From NCBI RefSeq assembly GCF_024807615.1, contig NZ_JANUCJ010000005.1, positions 62,001 to 126,000 on the forward strand: 64,000 nt of DNA, written 5' to 3'. This DNA comes from Tsukamurella ocularis (lineage in GTDB: Bacteria > Actinomycetota > Actinomycetes > Mycobacteriales > Mycobacteriaceae). The position numbers and the translations under genes were made by a program. The notes below the pieces were generated by a model. That model searched no databases. It was not told the DNA's origin and saw only the letters and a program-made list of their open reading frames with translations. Shown here piece by piece: positions 54,195 through 64,000 of this stretch. How positions within the stretch are numbered: position 1 is the first letter of the stretch; the number at the start of each line of letters is the position of its first letter.

Positions 54195-55411
54195 CAGATC
54201 GCCTCGGGTGTCACCCGCTGCAACCGCGCCGCCACCTGCTCGGAGTACCGTTCGAAGTTGCTGCGGGTCTCGTCGAGGCTGTCGCCGCCGAACTTTTCGA
54301 GCGCCGCCTGCGCCACGACGAGTGCCACCATGGCCTCGGCGACGACGCCGGCGGCGGGCACGGCGCAGACATCGCTGCGCTGGTGGATCGCCACGGCCTC
54401 GGTGCCGGTCTGCATGTCGATGGTGCGCAGCGCGCGCGGGACCGTGGAGATCGGCTTCATCGCCGCGCGCACGCGGAGCTCCTCGCCGTTGGTCATGCCG
54501 CCCTCGACGCCGCCCGCCCGGTTGGTCGAGCGCAGCACGCCGCCCTTGTCGGGCAGCATCTCGTCGTGCGCGGCACTGCCACGGCGGCGAGCGGTCTCGA
54601 AACCGTCACCGACCTCGACGCCCTTGATCGCCTGGATGCCCATGAGCGCGGCGGCGAGCCGCGCGTCGAGGCGACTCTCCCCCGACGCGACGGATCCAAT
54701 GCCGACCGGCAGGCCGGTGACCACGACCTCGACAACACCGCCCAGGGTGTCACCGTCCTTCTTCGCGGCCTCGATCTCGGCGATCATCGACTGCTCCGCG
54801 GCCTCGTCGAAGGCCCGCACGGGCGAGGCGTCGATCCGGTCGAGGTCATCGCCCGATGGGGTCGGCCCGACGTACGGCTCGGATGCGCCGATGGAGATGA
54901 CGTGGCTGACCACCTCAGCACCGAAGGCCTGGCGCAGGAAGTTCCGGGCGACGGTGCCTGCGGCGACCCGGGCGGCCGTCTCACGGGCGCTCGCGCGCTC
55001 GAGGACGGGGCGGGCGTCATCGAAGCCGTACTTCAGCATTCCCGAGTAGTCGGCGTGACCGGGGCGCGGCCGAGTCAGCGGCGCATTGCGGGCCATACCG
55101 TCGAGTAGCTCCTGGTCGACGGGATCGGCCGACATGACCTGCTCCCACTTGGGCCACTCGGTGTTGCCGATCTCGATGGCGACGGGGCCCGCCTGCGTGC
55201 GGCCGTGCCGGACACCACCGAGGATGGTGACCTTGTCGGCCTCGAACTTCATGCGCGCACCCCGGCCGTAGCCGAGGCGTCGCCGCGCCAATTGGGCGGC
55301 GATGTCCGACGACGTGACCTCGACGCCCGCGACCATGCCCTCCATGAGGGCCACAAGGGCGGGGCCGTGCGATTCTCCTGCGGTTATCCAGCGCAACACG
55401 CGAACCATCAT
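54194..55411 (-). CDS. aroC: Chorismate synthase
   Basis: A 405-residue FMN-dependent enzyme making chorismate from EPSP. Signatures: [63 protein letters not shown] and [20 protein letters not shown]. The ATG at 55411 (or 55408) follows GGTGGA and gives the family N-terminus; the longer frame to 55462 is unlikely. First gene of aroC-aroK-aroB. aroD, which follows aroB in mycobacteria, is not seen in this window. Confidence 0.94.
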   Translation of the reverse strand: MMVRVLRWITAGESHGPALVALMEGMVAGVEVTSSDIAAQLARRRLGYGRGARMKFEADKVTILGGVRHGRTQAGPVAIEIGNTEWPKWEQVMSADPVDQELLDGMARNAPLTRPRPGHADYSGMLKYGFDDARPVLERASARETAARVAAGTVARNFLRQAFGAEVVSHVISIGASEPYVGPTPSGDDLDRIDASPVRAFDEAAEQSMIAEIEAAKKDGDTLGGVVEVVVTGLPVGIGSVASGESRLDARLAAALMGIQAIKGVEVGDGFETARRRGSAAHDEMLPDKGGVLRSTNRAGGVEGGMTNGEELRVRAAMKPISTVPRALRTIDMQTGTEAVAIHQRSDVCAVPAAGVVAEAMVALVVAQAALEKFGGDSLDETRSNFERYSEQVAARLQRVTPEAI

Positions 55412-55479
55412 CCCAGATCCACCCGTCACACCGTGAGTTCGGGTCGCCGAAATCTCCGTCACAGGGTAGGGTGAACATC

Positions 55480-55734
55480 ATGACGACCGTCGCCGCATCC
55501 TCGACTTCCGCCCGCCGCGCCGCCGCGCAGCGGTCCACCGTCGACGTCTTCGGTGTCGCATGGCCCCGCTACAAGGCCGAGGCTCTGGTCGCCGCGCTGG
55601 TCGTGCTCGCCCTTGGTGTCGTGCTCACGCTCGCCACCGGTGCGGCCTCATTCGCGCCCGCCGTGCTCGCCGCCACCGGCGTCGCCGTCGTGGTCTGGTG
55701 GGCCGCCCGCTCGATTCATCTACGCACGCACTGA
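55480..55734 (+). CDS. Small two-helix membrane protein, 84 aa
   Basis: A small protein with a short basic N-terminus (SARRAAAQRS) and two hydrophobic helices (ALVAALVVLALGVVLTLATG and APAVLAATGVAVVVWWAARS), ending in a His/Arg-rich tail. No family is recognised. The ATG at 55480 is preceded by AGGGTAGGG; a GTG at 55471 is too close to that site. It is divergent from aroC and ends 70 bp from the dnaE1 stop. Confidence 0.65.
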   Translation: MTTVAASSTSARRAAAQRSTVDVFGVAWPRYKAEALVAALVVLALGVVLTLATGAASFAPAVLAATGVAVVVWWAARSIHLRTH

Positions 55735-55804
55735 CCGCCGTCGCGTCCACCGCGTCGCTCTCATAGTCTCGCGATCAATCGAGGCACACAGCCAGCGCCG
55801 ACCT

Positions 55805-58800
55805 TCACGTGAGGCAGTTGGGGCCCAGTAGCGCCTTCAGGTCGCCCATCAGCGACGACGACTGGTTCACCCGGAGGGTGTCATCGAGCCGCAGCGTGGT
55901 GGCTTTGTCGCCGCTGACGAGCTTGACGTGCACGTCCGAGACCCCCGGGTGACGCTGCAGCACCTGCTTGAGCGCGGAGACCTTGTCCTGCGTGCACACC
56001 CGCGTCTGCATCGTGAGCGACAGCGGCTTCGCGACCCCGATCTGAGAGAGGTCGATGGGCGCGATGTCATTCGCGATCAGCGTGACCTTGTCATCGCGGA
56101 AGTTCACGCGGGCCTTGATGAGCACCACCGCGTCCTCGACCACCTCGGCACCGAAAGCGGCGTAGGCCTGCGGAAAGAAGAACACCTCGATACCGCCGGA
56201 GAGGTCCTCGAGCTGCGCTGACGCGAACGGGGCGCCGTTCTTGTTCACACGCCGGTTCACCGACTGCAGGATGCCGCCGACGGTGACCTGAGTGCCGTCC
56301 TTGACATCGCCCTCGACGATCGCGGGAATCGGGGTGTCGGTCTGCGCGGCGATCACGTGCTCTACCCCGTCGAGCGGGTGCGCGGAGACGTACAGGCCGA
56401 GCATCTCGCGTTCGAGGGCGAGCTTGTGCTTACCGTCCCACTCCTCCTCGGGCACCTTGATGGTGAAGACGTCGTCGATAGGGCCGGCGGCGCCCTCCTC
56501 CTCACCCATGGATCCGAAGAGATCGAACTGGCCTACCGCCTCGGCCTTCTTGGTGGACAACACCGATTCGATGGCATCGCTGTGCACCAGGAACAGGCCC
56601 TTGCGCGGATGGTCCAGGGAGTCGAAACCGCCCGCCTTGATGAGGGATTCCGTGACCTTCTTGGAGCAGGCAGCGACCTCGATCTTGGCGAGGTAATCCG
56701 AGAAGGAAGTGAAGTTCCCCTTCTCACCGCGGCTGCGCACGATGGACGCGACGACGCCCTCACCGACGTTGCGCACCGAGCCGAGACCGAACCGGATGTC
56801 CTCGCCGACCGAGGTGAACTGCAAGTGCGACTCGTTGACGTCGGGTGGGAGCACTGTGACGCCGAGGCGGCGACAGTCGCCGAGGTAGATCGCGGCCTTG
56901 TCCTTGTCATCACCCACGGACGTGAGCAGCCCGGCCATGTACTCGGCCGGGTAGTTCGCCTTGAGGTACGCGGTCCAGTACGAGACCAGGCCGTAGGCGG
57001 CGGCATGCGACTTGTTGAACGCGTACCCGGCGAAGGGCAGCACGGTGTCCCAGAGCGCGGTGATCGCGGCCTGCGAGAAACCGTTGTCGAGCATGCCCTG
57101 CTGGAAGCCGCCGTAGGCCTCGTCCAGCACCGACTTCTTCTTCTTACCCATCGCTCGGCGCAGGATGTCGGCCTGGCCCAGGCTGTACCCGGCGACCTTC
57201 TGCGCGATGTGCATGATCTGCTCCTGGTACACGATCAGACCGAACGTGTCCGAGAGGATCTCCTTGAGCGGCTCCTCCAGCTCCGGATGGATCGGCTTGA
57301 CGTCCTGCCGCCCGTTCTTCCGGTCCGCGTAGTCGTTGTGCGCGTTCATGCCCATCGGACCGGGGCGGTACAGCGCGCCGACGGCCACGATGTCCTCGAA
57401 CTTGGTGGGCTGCATGCGGCGCAGCAGATCCCGCATCGGGCCACCGTCGAGCTGGAAGACGCCGAGCGTATTGCCCTTCTGCAGCAGCTGGTACGTGGTC
57501 TCGTCGTCGAGCGGCAGCTCGTCCATGTCGAGCTCGATGCCGCGGTTGGCCTTGATGTTCTCCAGGGCGTCACCGATCACGGTGAGGTTGCGCAGCCCCA
57601 GGAAGTCCATCTTCAGCAGGCCGATGGCCTCGCACGACGGGTAGTCCCAGCCGGTGATGATGGCGCCGTCCTGTGCGCGCTTCCACACCGGGATCGCGTC
57701 GGTGAGCGGATCACAGGACATGATCACCGCGCAGGCGTGCACGCCCGCGTTGCGGATCAGGCCCTCGAGTCCGAGCGCCATGTCGTAGATCTTCTTGACG
57801 TCCGGGTCCGTCTCGATGAGCTGCCGGACCTCGACGGCCTCCTTGTACCGCTCGTGCGAGGGGTCCGTGATGCCCTTGACCGAGATGTCCTTGGCCATGA
57901 TGGGCGGCGGAAGAGCCTTGGTGATCCTGTCCGCGATCGAGTATCCGGGCTGGCCGTAGATGACGCGGGCCGAGTCCTTGATGGCGGCCTTGGTCTTGAT
58001 GGTGCCGAACGTGATGACCTGGGCCACCTTGTCCGAACCCCACTTCTCCGAGGCGTAGGTGATCATCTCGCCGCGGCGACGATCATCGAAGTCGATATCG
58101 ATATCGGGCATCGAGACGCGCTCGGGGTTGAGGAACCGCTCGAACAGCAGGCCGTGCGGGATGGGGTCGATGTTGGTGATGCCCAGCGCCCACGCGACCA
58201 GCGAGCCGGCCGCGGAACCACGGCCCGGGCCGACGCGGATGCCGACCTCGTGCGCGTGCGCGATGAGGTCACCGACCACGAGGAAGTACGCCGGGAAGCC
58301 CATCTCGTTGATCACCGACAGCTCGTACTTCGCGCGCTCGACGTAGTCCGCGGGCGGACCGTCGGGGAAGCGACGGTTCAGGCCGTCCATGACCTCGGAT
58401 TCGAGGAAGGACTCCTGGGTGTGGTTCTCCGGGACGGGGAACCGCGGCATCCGGTCCTTGTGCTCCCAGACCTCCTTGTAGGACTGGACGCGCTCGCCGA
58501 TCTCGACGGTCGAGTCGCAGGCGCCGGGCACCTGCGAATCCCACAGGTCGCGCATCTCCTGCGCCGACTTGAGGTAGTAGCCGTCGCCGTCGAACTGGAA
58601 CCGGGTGGGATCGGACAGGGTCTTACCGGTCTGGATGCACAGCAGCGCGCCGTGCGACTCAGCCTTATCCTTGGTGACGTAATGGCAGTCGTTGGTGGCG
58701 AGCGGCTTGATCCCGAGCTTGCGGCCGATGTCGAGCAGGCCCTCACGGACGCGGCGTTCGATGTCGATGCCGTGATCCATCAGCTCCAGGTAGAAGTTCT

Positions 58801-59359
58801 CCTTGCCGAAGATCTCCTGCCACTTCGCCGCGGCCTCAAGGGCCTCCTGCTCGTGTCCCAATCGAAGCCGCGTCTGCACCTCGCCCGACGGGCAGCCCGT
58901 GGTGGCGATGATGCCCTCGGCGTGCTCGGCGATGATCTCGGCGTCCATGCGGGACCACTTGCCGAGCTGCCCCTCGAGCGAGGCCAACGAGCTGAGCTTG
59001 AACAGGTTCCGCAGCCCCGTGGCGTTCTCCGCCACCATCGTCATGTGGGTGTACGCGCCAGAGCCGGAGACGTCGTCGCTCTTCTGCGACGGATCGCCCC
59101 ACTTCACTCGCTTGGTGTTGAACCGCGACTCCGGTGCGATGTACGCCTCGATACCGATGATCGGCTTGATCTCGTACTTCACCGCGGTGTTGTAGAAGTC
59201 CGACGCGCCGAACATGTTGCCGTGGTCGGACATGCCCACCGCCGTCATGCCCAGCCGCTTCGCCTCCGCGAACAACGGGTCGACCTTGGCCGCACCGTCG
59301 AGCATCGAGTACTCGGTGTGGTTGTGCAGATGGACGAACGAGCCGGCGGCGGACGTCAT
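55805..59359 (-). CDS. dnaE1: DNA polymerase III alpha subunit
   Basis: A 1184-residue replicative polymerase. The N-terminal PHP domain ([31 protein letters not shown]) keeps its metal-binding His residues, consistent with proofreading by this domain in mycobacteria. The C-family polymerase core has [16 protein letters not shown] near residue 420 with two catalytic Asp residues, and [16 protein letters not shown] in the fingers. A helix-hairpin-helix and an OB-fold domain follow ([14 protein letters not shown]). The ATG at 59359 has GGAGGTGAG upstream. Confidence 0.97.
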   Translation of the reverse strand: MTSAAGSFVHLHNHTEYSMLDGAAKVDPLFAEAKRLGMTAVGMSDHGNMFGASDFYNTAVKYEIKPIIGIEAYIAPESRFNTKRVKWGDPSQKSDDVSGSGAYTHMTMVAENATGLRNLFKLSSLASLEGQLGKWSRMDAEIIAEHAEGIIATTGCPSGEVQTRLRLGHEQEALEAAAKWQEIFGKENFYLELMDHGIDIERRVREGLLDIGRKLGIKPLATNDCHYVTKDKAESHGALLCIQTGKTLSDPTRFQFDGDGYYLKSAQEMRDLWDSQVPGACDSTVEIGERVQSYKEVWEHKDRMPRFPVPENHTQESFLESEVMDGLNRRFPDGPPADYVERAKYELSVINEMGFPAYFLVVGDLIAHAHEVGIRVGPGRGSAAGSLVAWALGITNIDPIPHGLLFERFLNPERVSMPDIDIDFDDRRRGEMITYASEKWGSDKVAQVITFGTIKTKAAIKDSARVIYGQPGYSIADRITKALPPPIMAKDISVKGITDPSHERYKEAVEVRQLIETDPDVKKIYDMALGLEGLIRNAGVHACAVIMSCDPLTDAIPVWKRAQDGAIITGWDYPSCEAIGLLKMDFLGLRNLTVIGDALENIKANRGIELDMDELPLDDETTYQLLQKGNTLGVFQLDGGPMRDLLRRMQPTKFEDIVAVGALYRPGPMGMNAHNDYADRKNGRQDVKPIHPELEEPLKEILSDTFGLIVYQEQIMHIAQKVAGYSLGQADILRRAMGKKKKSVLDEAYGGFQQGMLDNGFSQAAITALWDTVLPFAGYAFNKSHAAAYGLVSYWTAYLKANYPAEYMAGLLTSVGDDKDKAAIYLGDCRRLGVTVLPPDVNESHLQFTSVGEDIRFGLGSVRNVGEGVVASIVRSRGEKGNFTSFSDYLAKIEVAACSKKVTESLIKAGGFDSLDHPRKGLFLVHSDAIESVLSTKKAEAVGQFDLFGSMGEEEGAAGPIDDVFTIKVPEEEWDGKHKLALEREMLGLYVSAHPLDGVEHVIAAQTDTPIPAIVEGDVKDGTQVTVGGILQSVNRRVNKNGAPFASAQLEDLSGGIEVFFFPQAYAAFGAEVVEDAVVLIKARVNFRDDKVTLIANDIAPIDLSQIGVAKPLSLTMQTRVCTQDKVSALKQVLQRHPGVSDVHVKLVSGDKATTLRLDDTLRVNQSSSLMGDLKALLGPNCLT

Positions 59360-59439
59360 GGGCTACTCACCTCCGGTGAAGAATCTCATCGCTGTCATTA
59401 GGCAGTGTAGGCCCCTCCACCGACACGTCGCGCGGATCG

Positions 59440-60699
59440 TCAGCCGAAGGCGATGACCAGGATCAACACCAGCAACGCGGCCACCGCCACCCCCACCAGC
59501 ACCAGCACGGCAGGCGACATCCCGCCCGGAGCCGAGGGCTTCTCGGGCTGCGCGCGCGGCGCCGGCGGGCGCTGCATCGCGCCGGACTGCGCGCCCACGC
59601 TCGCCCCGTACAGCGGCTGCTGCGCGGCGGACTGCGGGGCGACGGGCTGCGCGGGCCGCGCCGTCGGGTAGCTCGGCCGGTTCGCCTGTCCCCGGATCCC
59701 CGGGGCGACGGTGCGCTGCACGGGCAGGGATGGGCGTCCCGCGGTCGCGGGTGCCTGCGGTCCGGACGGATGCCCGGGACCGGGCACGTATCCGGGCGGC
59801 GCGGGGCGGGGCACCGGACGAGGCGCCGGGCGGCCGACCGGGGCCGTCAACGCGGACTTGAGCGCGGTCGCGAACTCCTTGCATGTGGCGAACCGCTCCG
59901 CCGGGGTCTTGGCGAGGCCGCGCGCGACCACGGCGTCGACCGCGGGCGGCACACCCTGGCGGATCTGCGAGATCCGCGGCGGCGGCGCATTGAAGTGCGC
60001 GTCGATCACCGCGTCGGTGCTCGCCCCCGTGTACGGCACCTTGCCGGTGACCAGGTGGAAGAACGTCGCGGCCAGCGAGTACTGGTCCGACCGCGGGTCG
60101 AGCTCCTCCCCGCACAGCTGCTCCGGTGACGCGTAGGCGAGCGTCGCGAGGACAGTGCCGACGGCCGTGAGCTGCGAGGTGTCCTCGCCTCCCTTCGCCA
60201 CCCCGAAGTCGGTGAGCAGGGCGCGCCGCTCGTCGCCGTCGTCCTCGTCGTCGACGGCGGCCACCAGGATGTTGGCCGGCTTGATATCGCGGTGGAGCAG
60301 GCCTGCGCGGTGCGCGCGATCCAGTCCCCGTCCGATCTGGCCGACGATCTCCACGGCGACGGCGGGTGCCAGCCCGCCCGGGCTGCGCTTGAGCAGCACC
60401 GAGCAATCGTCGCCCTCGACGTACTGCATCGCGATCCACAGCCTGGAGCCCTCGGTGCCGCGGTTGTAGATGGTGACCACGTTCGGGTGGTCGAGGCGCG
60501 CGGCGAGCTCCGCCTCGCGCAGGAAGCGCTTGCGGAAGGCCTCGTCACCCGAGTAGCCGGCGCCCAGCACCTTGAGCGCGTCGTATCGGGGCAGCTCCGG
60601 GTGCTTGGCGAGGTAGACGGACCCCATACCACCGGATCCGAGGCGCCGCTCGATCCGATAACCGCCGATCACCGTCCCGGGTGCGAGTTCATCACTCAT
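59440..60699 (-). CDS. Ser/Thr protein kinase with a C-terminal membrane anchor
   Basis: A 419-residue Hanks-type kinase (about residues 12-270): GSGGMGSVYLAK loop, YDALKVLG lysine, LLHRDIKPANILV catalytic loop, LLTDFGVAKGGED, and YASPEQLCGEELDP. A Pro/Ala/Gln-rich linker of about 130 residues follows, then a single transmembrane helix (SPAVLVLVGVAVAALLVLILVIAFG) that ends the protein, so there is no extracellular sensor domain. The ATG at 60699 gives the family N-terminus. It is upstream of dnaE1 on the same strand, 80 bp away, and downstream of the ABC exporter. Confidence 0.9.
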   Translation of the reverse strand: MSDELAPGTVIGGYRIERRLGSGGMGSVYLAKHPELPRYDALKVLGAGYSGDEAFRKRFLREAELAARLDHPNVVTIYNRGTEGSRLWIAMQYVEGDDCSVLLKRSPGGLAPAVAVEIVGQIGRGLDRAHRAGLLHRDIKPANILVAAVDDEDDGDERRALLTDFGVAKGGEDTSQLTAVGTVLATLAYASPEQLCGEELDPRSDQYSLAATFFHLVTGKVPYTGASTDAVIDAHFNAPPPRISQIRQGVPPAVDAVVARGLAKTPAERFATCKEFATALKSALTAPVGRPAPRPVPRPAPPGYVPGPGHPSGPQAPATAGRPSLPVQRTVAPGIRGQANRPSYPTARPAQPVAPQSAAQQPLYGASVGAQSGAMQRPPAPRAQPEKPSAPGGMSPAVLVLVGVAVAALLVLILVIAFG

Positions 60700-60798
60700 G
60701 TCCGCCGCTTCTGCCCCATATCGTCCGTTCCGTCGAAGACCAGCGTAACCCGGCCGAGGACCGTCGCCCCGGTGACGAGCCGTTCGCGGACTCACGCG

Positions 60799-62628
60799 TC
60801 AGATCTCAACGCCCTCGAACTGGGCGCGGTAGAGGCCGGCGTAGTGGCCGCCGGCCGCGAGCAGCTCGTCGTGCGAGCCCTGCTCGACGATCCGGCCGTG
60901 GTCCATGACGACGATGACGTCGGCGTCGCGGATGGTCGACAGACGGTGCGCGATGACGAAGCTGGTCCGGTCCGCCCGCAGCGCGTGCATCGCCCGCTGC
61001 AGCAGGACCTCGGTGCGGGTGTCCACCGAGCTGGTCGCCTCGTCGAGGATGAGGATGGCCGGCTCTGCGAGGAAGGCCCGCGCGATGGTGATCAGCTGGC
61101 GCTCGCCTGCGGAGACGCTGCCGGACTCGTCGTCGAGCACGGTGTCGTAGCCGTCGGGCAGCGAGTGCGCGAAGCGGTCGACGAAGGTCGCGCGCGCGGC
61201 GGCGTAGACCTCCTCATCGGTCGCGTCGAGGCGGCCGTACCGGATGTTCTCCCGGATCGTGCCCTCGAAGAGCCACGTGTCCTGCAGCACCATCCCCATC
61301 CGCCGGCGCAGGTCCGCACGCTCGACCTCGGCGATGTCGACCCCGTCGATAGTGATCCGGCCGCCGCTGAGCTCGTAGAACCGCATGACCAGGTTGACCA
61401 ACGTGGTCTTGCCCGCACCGGTGTGGCCCACGATCGCGACGGTGCGCCCCGGCTCGGCGACCAGGTTCAGCCCCTCGATCAGCGGCTCGTCGGGCTTGTA
61501 CCCGAAGGAGACGTCCTCGAAGGCGACGCGGCCTCGCGTGGGCACCGGCAGCGCGCCGGCGCGCTCGGCGGTCTGCTCGTCGGCGTCGAGGATCGCGAAG
61601 ACCCGTTCGGCGGAGGCGACGCCCGACTGCAGCATGTTCACCATCGAGGCCATCTGGGTGAGGGGCTGCGTGAACTGCCGCGAGTACTGGATGAAGGCGA
61701 TCACGTCGCCGAGGCTCATGCCGCCCGCGGCCACCCGCAGCCCGCCGACGACGCACACGGCGACGTACTGCAGGTTGCCGACGAACATACTGATCGGCAT
61801 GACGAGGCCGGAGAGGAACTGCGCCTTGTAGCTGGCGTTCATCAGCGCGTCGTTCTCCTGGGCGAAGCGCTCCTGCAGCGCGTCGCCGCGGCCGTAGACG
61901 GTGACCAGGTCGTGACCGGTGAAGGCCTCCTCGACCTGCGCGTTGAGTGAGCCCGTCGAGCGCCACTGCGCGACGAAGTGCTTCTGGCTGCGCTTCATGA
62001 TCTGCCCCGCGAAGATCACGATGAGCGGGATCACGACGACCGCGACGGCGGTCAGCAGCGGCGAGACGACGAGCATCATGATCAGCACCCCGACCACCGT
62101 GAACGCCGAGACGATGAGCTGGCTCAGCGCCTGCGTCAGCGACTGCCCCAGGTTGTCGATGTCGTTGGTCACGCGGGACAGCAGCTCACCGCGGGGCTGC
62201 TTGTCGAAGTAGCTCAGCGGCAATCGGTTCAGCTTCTCCTCGACCTCGCGCCGCAGCGAGTACATGACCCGTTGCACCGCGCCGTTGAGCAGGAAGCCCT
62301 GCGCGTACTGCAGGAGTGCGCTCGCCACGAACAACCCGATCACCCAGGCGAGGATGGTGCCGACGCGGTGGAAGTCGATGCCCGGCCCGTGCTGCAGCTG
62401 CGAGCGGAAGCCGTCGTAGATCGCGTCGACCGCGCTGCCGATCACCTTCGGTGCGATCACGGCGGCGGTGACCGAGCCGACCGACAACAGCACCGCCGCA
62501 GTCATCGCCGAGCGCTGCTCCCGCAGCCGGCCCAGCAGTCGTTTCAGCGAGGGCCAGAAGGTCATCGGCTTCTGTGCGGGCGAGCCCGCCGTTGCGGCGG
62601 CGGACGCCCGTGCTCCCGGTCCGGTCAT
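60799..62628 (-). CDS. ABC exporter half-transporter with the catalytic NBD motifs
   Basis: A 609-residue half exporter: six-helix membrane domain (residues about 40-330) and a nucleotide-binding domain with Walker A GHTGAGKTT, Q-loop MVLQDTWLFEGTI, Walker B ILILDEATSSVD with the catalytic Glu, and the H-loop VIAHRLSTI. Its signature motif reads SVSAGERQ instead of LSGGQ. The partner upstream shows the complementary pattern, so the pair forms a heterodimeric exporter with one catalytic and one degenerate ATP site. The ATG overlaps the partner's stop (ATGA). The substrate is unknown; multidrug or lipid export is typical. Confidence 0.9.
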   Translation of the reverse strand: MTGPGARASAAATAGSPAQKPMTFWPSLKRLLGRLREQRSAMTAAVLLSVGSVTAAVIAPKVIGSAVDAIYDGFRSQLQHGPGIDFHRVGTILAWVIGLFVASALLQYAQGFLLNGAVQRVMYSLRREVEEKLNRLPLSYFDKQPRGELLSRVTNDIDNLGQSLTQALSQLIVSAFTVVGVLIMMLVVSPLLTAVAVVVIPLIVIFAGQIMKRSQKHFVAQWRSTGSLNAQVEEAFTGHDLVTVYGRGDALQERFAQENDALMNASYKAQFLSGLVMPISMFVGNLQYVAVCVVGGLRVAAGGMSLGDVIAFIQYSRQFTQPLTQMASMVNMLQSGVASAERVFAILDADEQTAERAGALPVPTRGRVAFEDVSFGYKPDEPLIEGLNLVAEPGRTVAIVGHTGAGKTTLVNLVMRFYELSGGRITIDGVDIAEVERADLRRRMGMVLQDTWLFEGTIRENIRYGRLDATDEEVYAAARATFVDRFAHSLPDGYDTVLDDESGSVSAGERQLITIARAFLAEPAILILDEATSSVDTRTEVLLQRAMHALRADRTSFVIAHRLSTIRDADVIVVMDHGRIVEQGSHDELLAAGGHYAGLYRAQFEGVEI

Positions 62629-64000
62629 GCTGCACTCCCCGCCGTCGCCTGGCTGCCGGCGATCTCCTGGTAGGTGGGACAGGTCTCGAGGAGTTCGGCG
62701 TGGGTGCCGTGGCCGACCACCTCGCCGTCCTCGAGAACGATGATCTGGTCGGCGCCCGCGATCGTCGAGATGCGCTGGCCCACGATGAAGACCGTCGCGT
62801 CCCTCGTGTACGGCCGCAGGGCCGCACGCAGTTTCGCGTCGGTCGCGAGGTCGAGCGCGGAGAAGCTGTCGTCGAAGAGGTACACCGCTGGTTTGGCGAC
62901 GAGGGCGCGGGCGATCGCGAGCCGCTGGCGCTGCCCGCCGGAGACGTTGGTGCCGCCCTGCGCGATCGAGGCGTCCAGGCCTCCGATCTCGGCGACGAAG
63001 TCGTCCGCCTGCGCGATGCGCAGCGCCTCCGCGAGCTCGTCGTCGGTGGCGTCCGGGTTGCCGAAGCGCAGGTTGCTGGCGACGGTGCCGCTGAACAGGT
63101 ATCCGCGCTGCGGCACCAACCCGACGTGCCCCCACAGGGCGTCGGAGCGCAGGTCCTTGACGTCGACCCCGTCGTAGCGGACCGCTCCAGCGGTGGCGTC
63201 GAACAGTCGCGCCAGCAGGTTGATCAGGGTGGACTTCCCGGATCCCGTGGATCCGATGATCGCGACCGTCTCCCCCGGGCGGGCCGTCAGGTTCACGTTC
63301 TGCAGCACCGGTTTCGCGGCGCCGGGGTAGCACATCGTGACGTCGTCGAGCTCGATCGTGCCGGTGATCGCGGGGAGCGGGTTCGGACTCTCCGGCGGTC
63401 CAACGGTGGACGTGGTGGTGAGCACCTCGGTGATGCGCTCGGCCGCGACGGAGGCGCGCGGCACCATCATCACCATGAAGGTCGCCATCATCACCGACAT
63501 GAGGATCTGCATCATGTACTGCATGTAGGCGGTCACGGAGCCGATCTGGGCGGAGCCGTCCGCGATCAGGTGCGACCCGAACCACCAGACCGCAACCGTG
63601 GAGAGGTTGAGCACCAGCATCACCCACGGGAACATGACCGCCATCAGCCGCATCACGCGAACGGAGGCGTCGGTGAGGACGGTGTTGGCACCGTCGAAAC
63701 GCTCGCGCTCGACGGGCTCGCGGACGAAGGCCCGGATGACCCGGACACCCGTGAGCTGTTCGCGGAGTACCTGATTGACCGCATCGAGCCGGGTCTGCAC
63801 CACGCGGAAGCCGGGGATCATCTTGGCGATCACCACGCCCAGCACCGCGCCCAGGACGGGCACGGCGACCACCATGAGCCAGGCGAGGCCGGGCTCCTCG
63901 CGCAGCGCCATGACGACGCCGCCGACCGCCATGAACGGGGCCTGGATCATCATCGACAGCGTCATCAGCACGAGCAGCTGCACCTGCTGCACGTCGTTGG
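62625..64000 (-). CDS. ABC exporter half-transporter with degenerate NBD (partial, runs off the window)
   Basis: The C-terminal 457 residues of a half exporter; the start lies beyond the window edge. A late membrane segment set and NDVQQVQ (typical of the first cytoplasmic helix) are visible. In the nucleotide-binding domain, Walker A GSTGSGKSTL and signature VSGGQRQR are canonical, but Walker B reads VYLFDDSFSALD with Asp in place of Glu, and the H-loop reads FIVGQRISTI with Gln in place of His. So this subunit contributes the degenerate site and the intact signature. It is upstream of, and coupled to, the other half gene. Confidence 0.9.
   Translation of the reverse strand, partial: NDVQQVQLLVLMTLSMMIQAPFMAVGGVVMALREEPGLAWLMVVAVPVLGAVLGVVIAKMIPGFRVVQTRLDAVNQVLREQLTGVRVIRAFVREPVERERFDGANTVLTDASVRVMRLMAVMFPWVMLVLNLSTVAVWWFGSHLIADGSAQIGSVTAYMQYMMQILMSVMMATFMVMMVPRASVAAERITEVLTTTSTVGPPESPNPLPAITGTIELDDVTMCYPGAAKPVLQNVNLTARPGETVAIIGSTGSGKSTLINLLARLFDATAGAVRYDGVDVKDLRSDALWGHVGLVPQRGYLFSGTVASNLRFGNPDATDDELAEALRIAQADDFVAEIGGLDASIAQGGTNVSGGQRQRLAIARALVAKPAVYLFDDSFSALDLATDAKLRAALRPYTRDATVFIVGQRISTIAGADQIIVLEDGEVVGHGTHAELLETCPTYQEIAGSQATAGSAA

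Noticed and set aside
56357-59401. Plus-strand open frame of 1014 codons opposite dnaE1
   Set aside because: Same reasoning: antisense shadow of a well-conserved gene, with no domains.

Overview
The window is very GC-rich DNA from a mycolate-type actinobacterium (order Mycobacteriales). The gene order pyrR-pyrB-pyrC-(membrane protein)-carA-carB-pyrF, then mihF-gmk-rpoZ-coaBC-metK-priA, the block def-fmt-rsmB, the block rpe-ribD-ribE-ribBA-ribH-PH protein, and aroC-aroK-aroB-pepQ-efp-nusB all match that order. The LGFP-repeat secreted protein, the mycobacterial-type integration host factor and the helicase-dead PriA also fit. Tsukamurella is my best guess, by impression only; nothing in the window proves the genus. 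I recognised no rRNA, tRNA, insertion sequence, prophage or CRISPR array.

Layout. 1-14 kb is accessory metabolism: a three-finger zinc protein, an acyl-CoA ligase, a secreted intradiol-dioxygenase-like lipoprotein, a flavin monooxygenase, an 887-bp gene-poor stretch holding a frameshifted ATPase remnant, a membrane-protein/ankyrin gene pair, a POT peptide transporter, and a GMC dehydrogenase coupled to an aldehyde dehydrogenase. 14-19 kb is the riboflavin operon (minus strand), with an FMN riboswitch between ribD and ribE and two different types of lumazine synthase in tandem. 19-21 kb carries an LGFP protein and a DUF559 nuclease-like gene bracketed by two copies of a long palindrome; this plus-strand block separates rpe-rib from the def-fmt-rsmB genes. 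24-30 kb has a lipoprotein hydrolase, glutamate dehydrogenase, a ceramidase, a SnoaL-like protein and a TetR regulator.

30-46 kb is the long minus-strand core: pyrR, pyrB, pyrC, a membrane protein, carA, carB and pyrF, most of them coupled by overlapping stop and start codons, then a KhtTU-type K+/H+ antiporter pair, mihF, gmk, rpoZ, coaBC, metK and priA. A PyrR-binding loop lies directly against the pyrR ribosome-binding site, which suggests translational repression. 46-55 kb has a divergent GMC oxidoreductase, then nusB, efp and pepQ and the aroB-aroK-aroC cluster, interrupted by a YceI protein, an F420-type nitroreductase and a TetR regulator with an elaborate operator. 55-64 kb has dnaE1, a Ser/Thr kinase without an extracellular domain, and a heterodimeric ABC exporter whose first subunit runs off the window edge.

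The strongest candidates for something new are the paired palindromes with compensatory base changes flanking the DUF559 gene (20185-21234), the tandem unlike lumazine synthases (14329-15251), the triplicated C-x2-C-x9-H-x3-H protein (40-1242), and the membrane/ankyrin pair (7114-9159).
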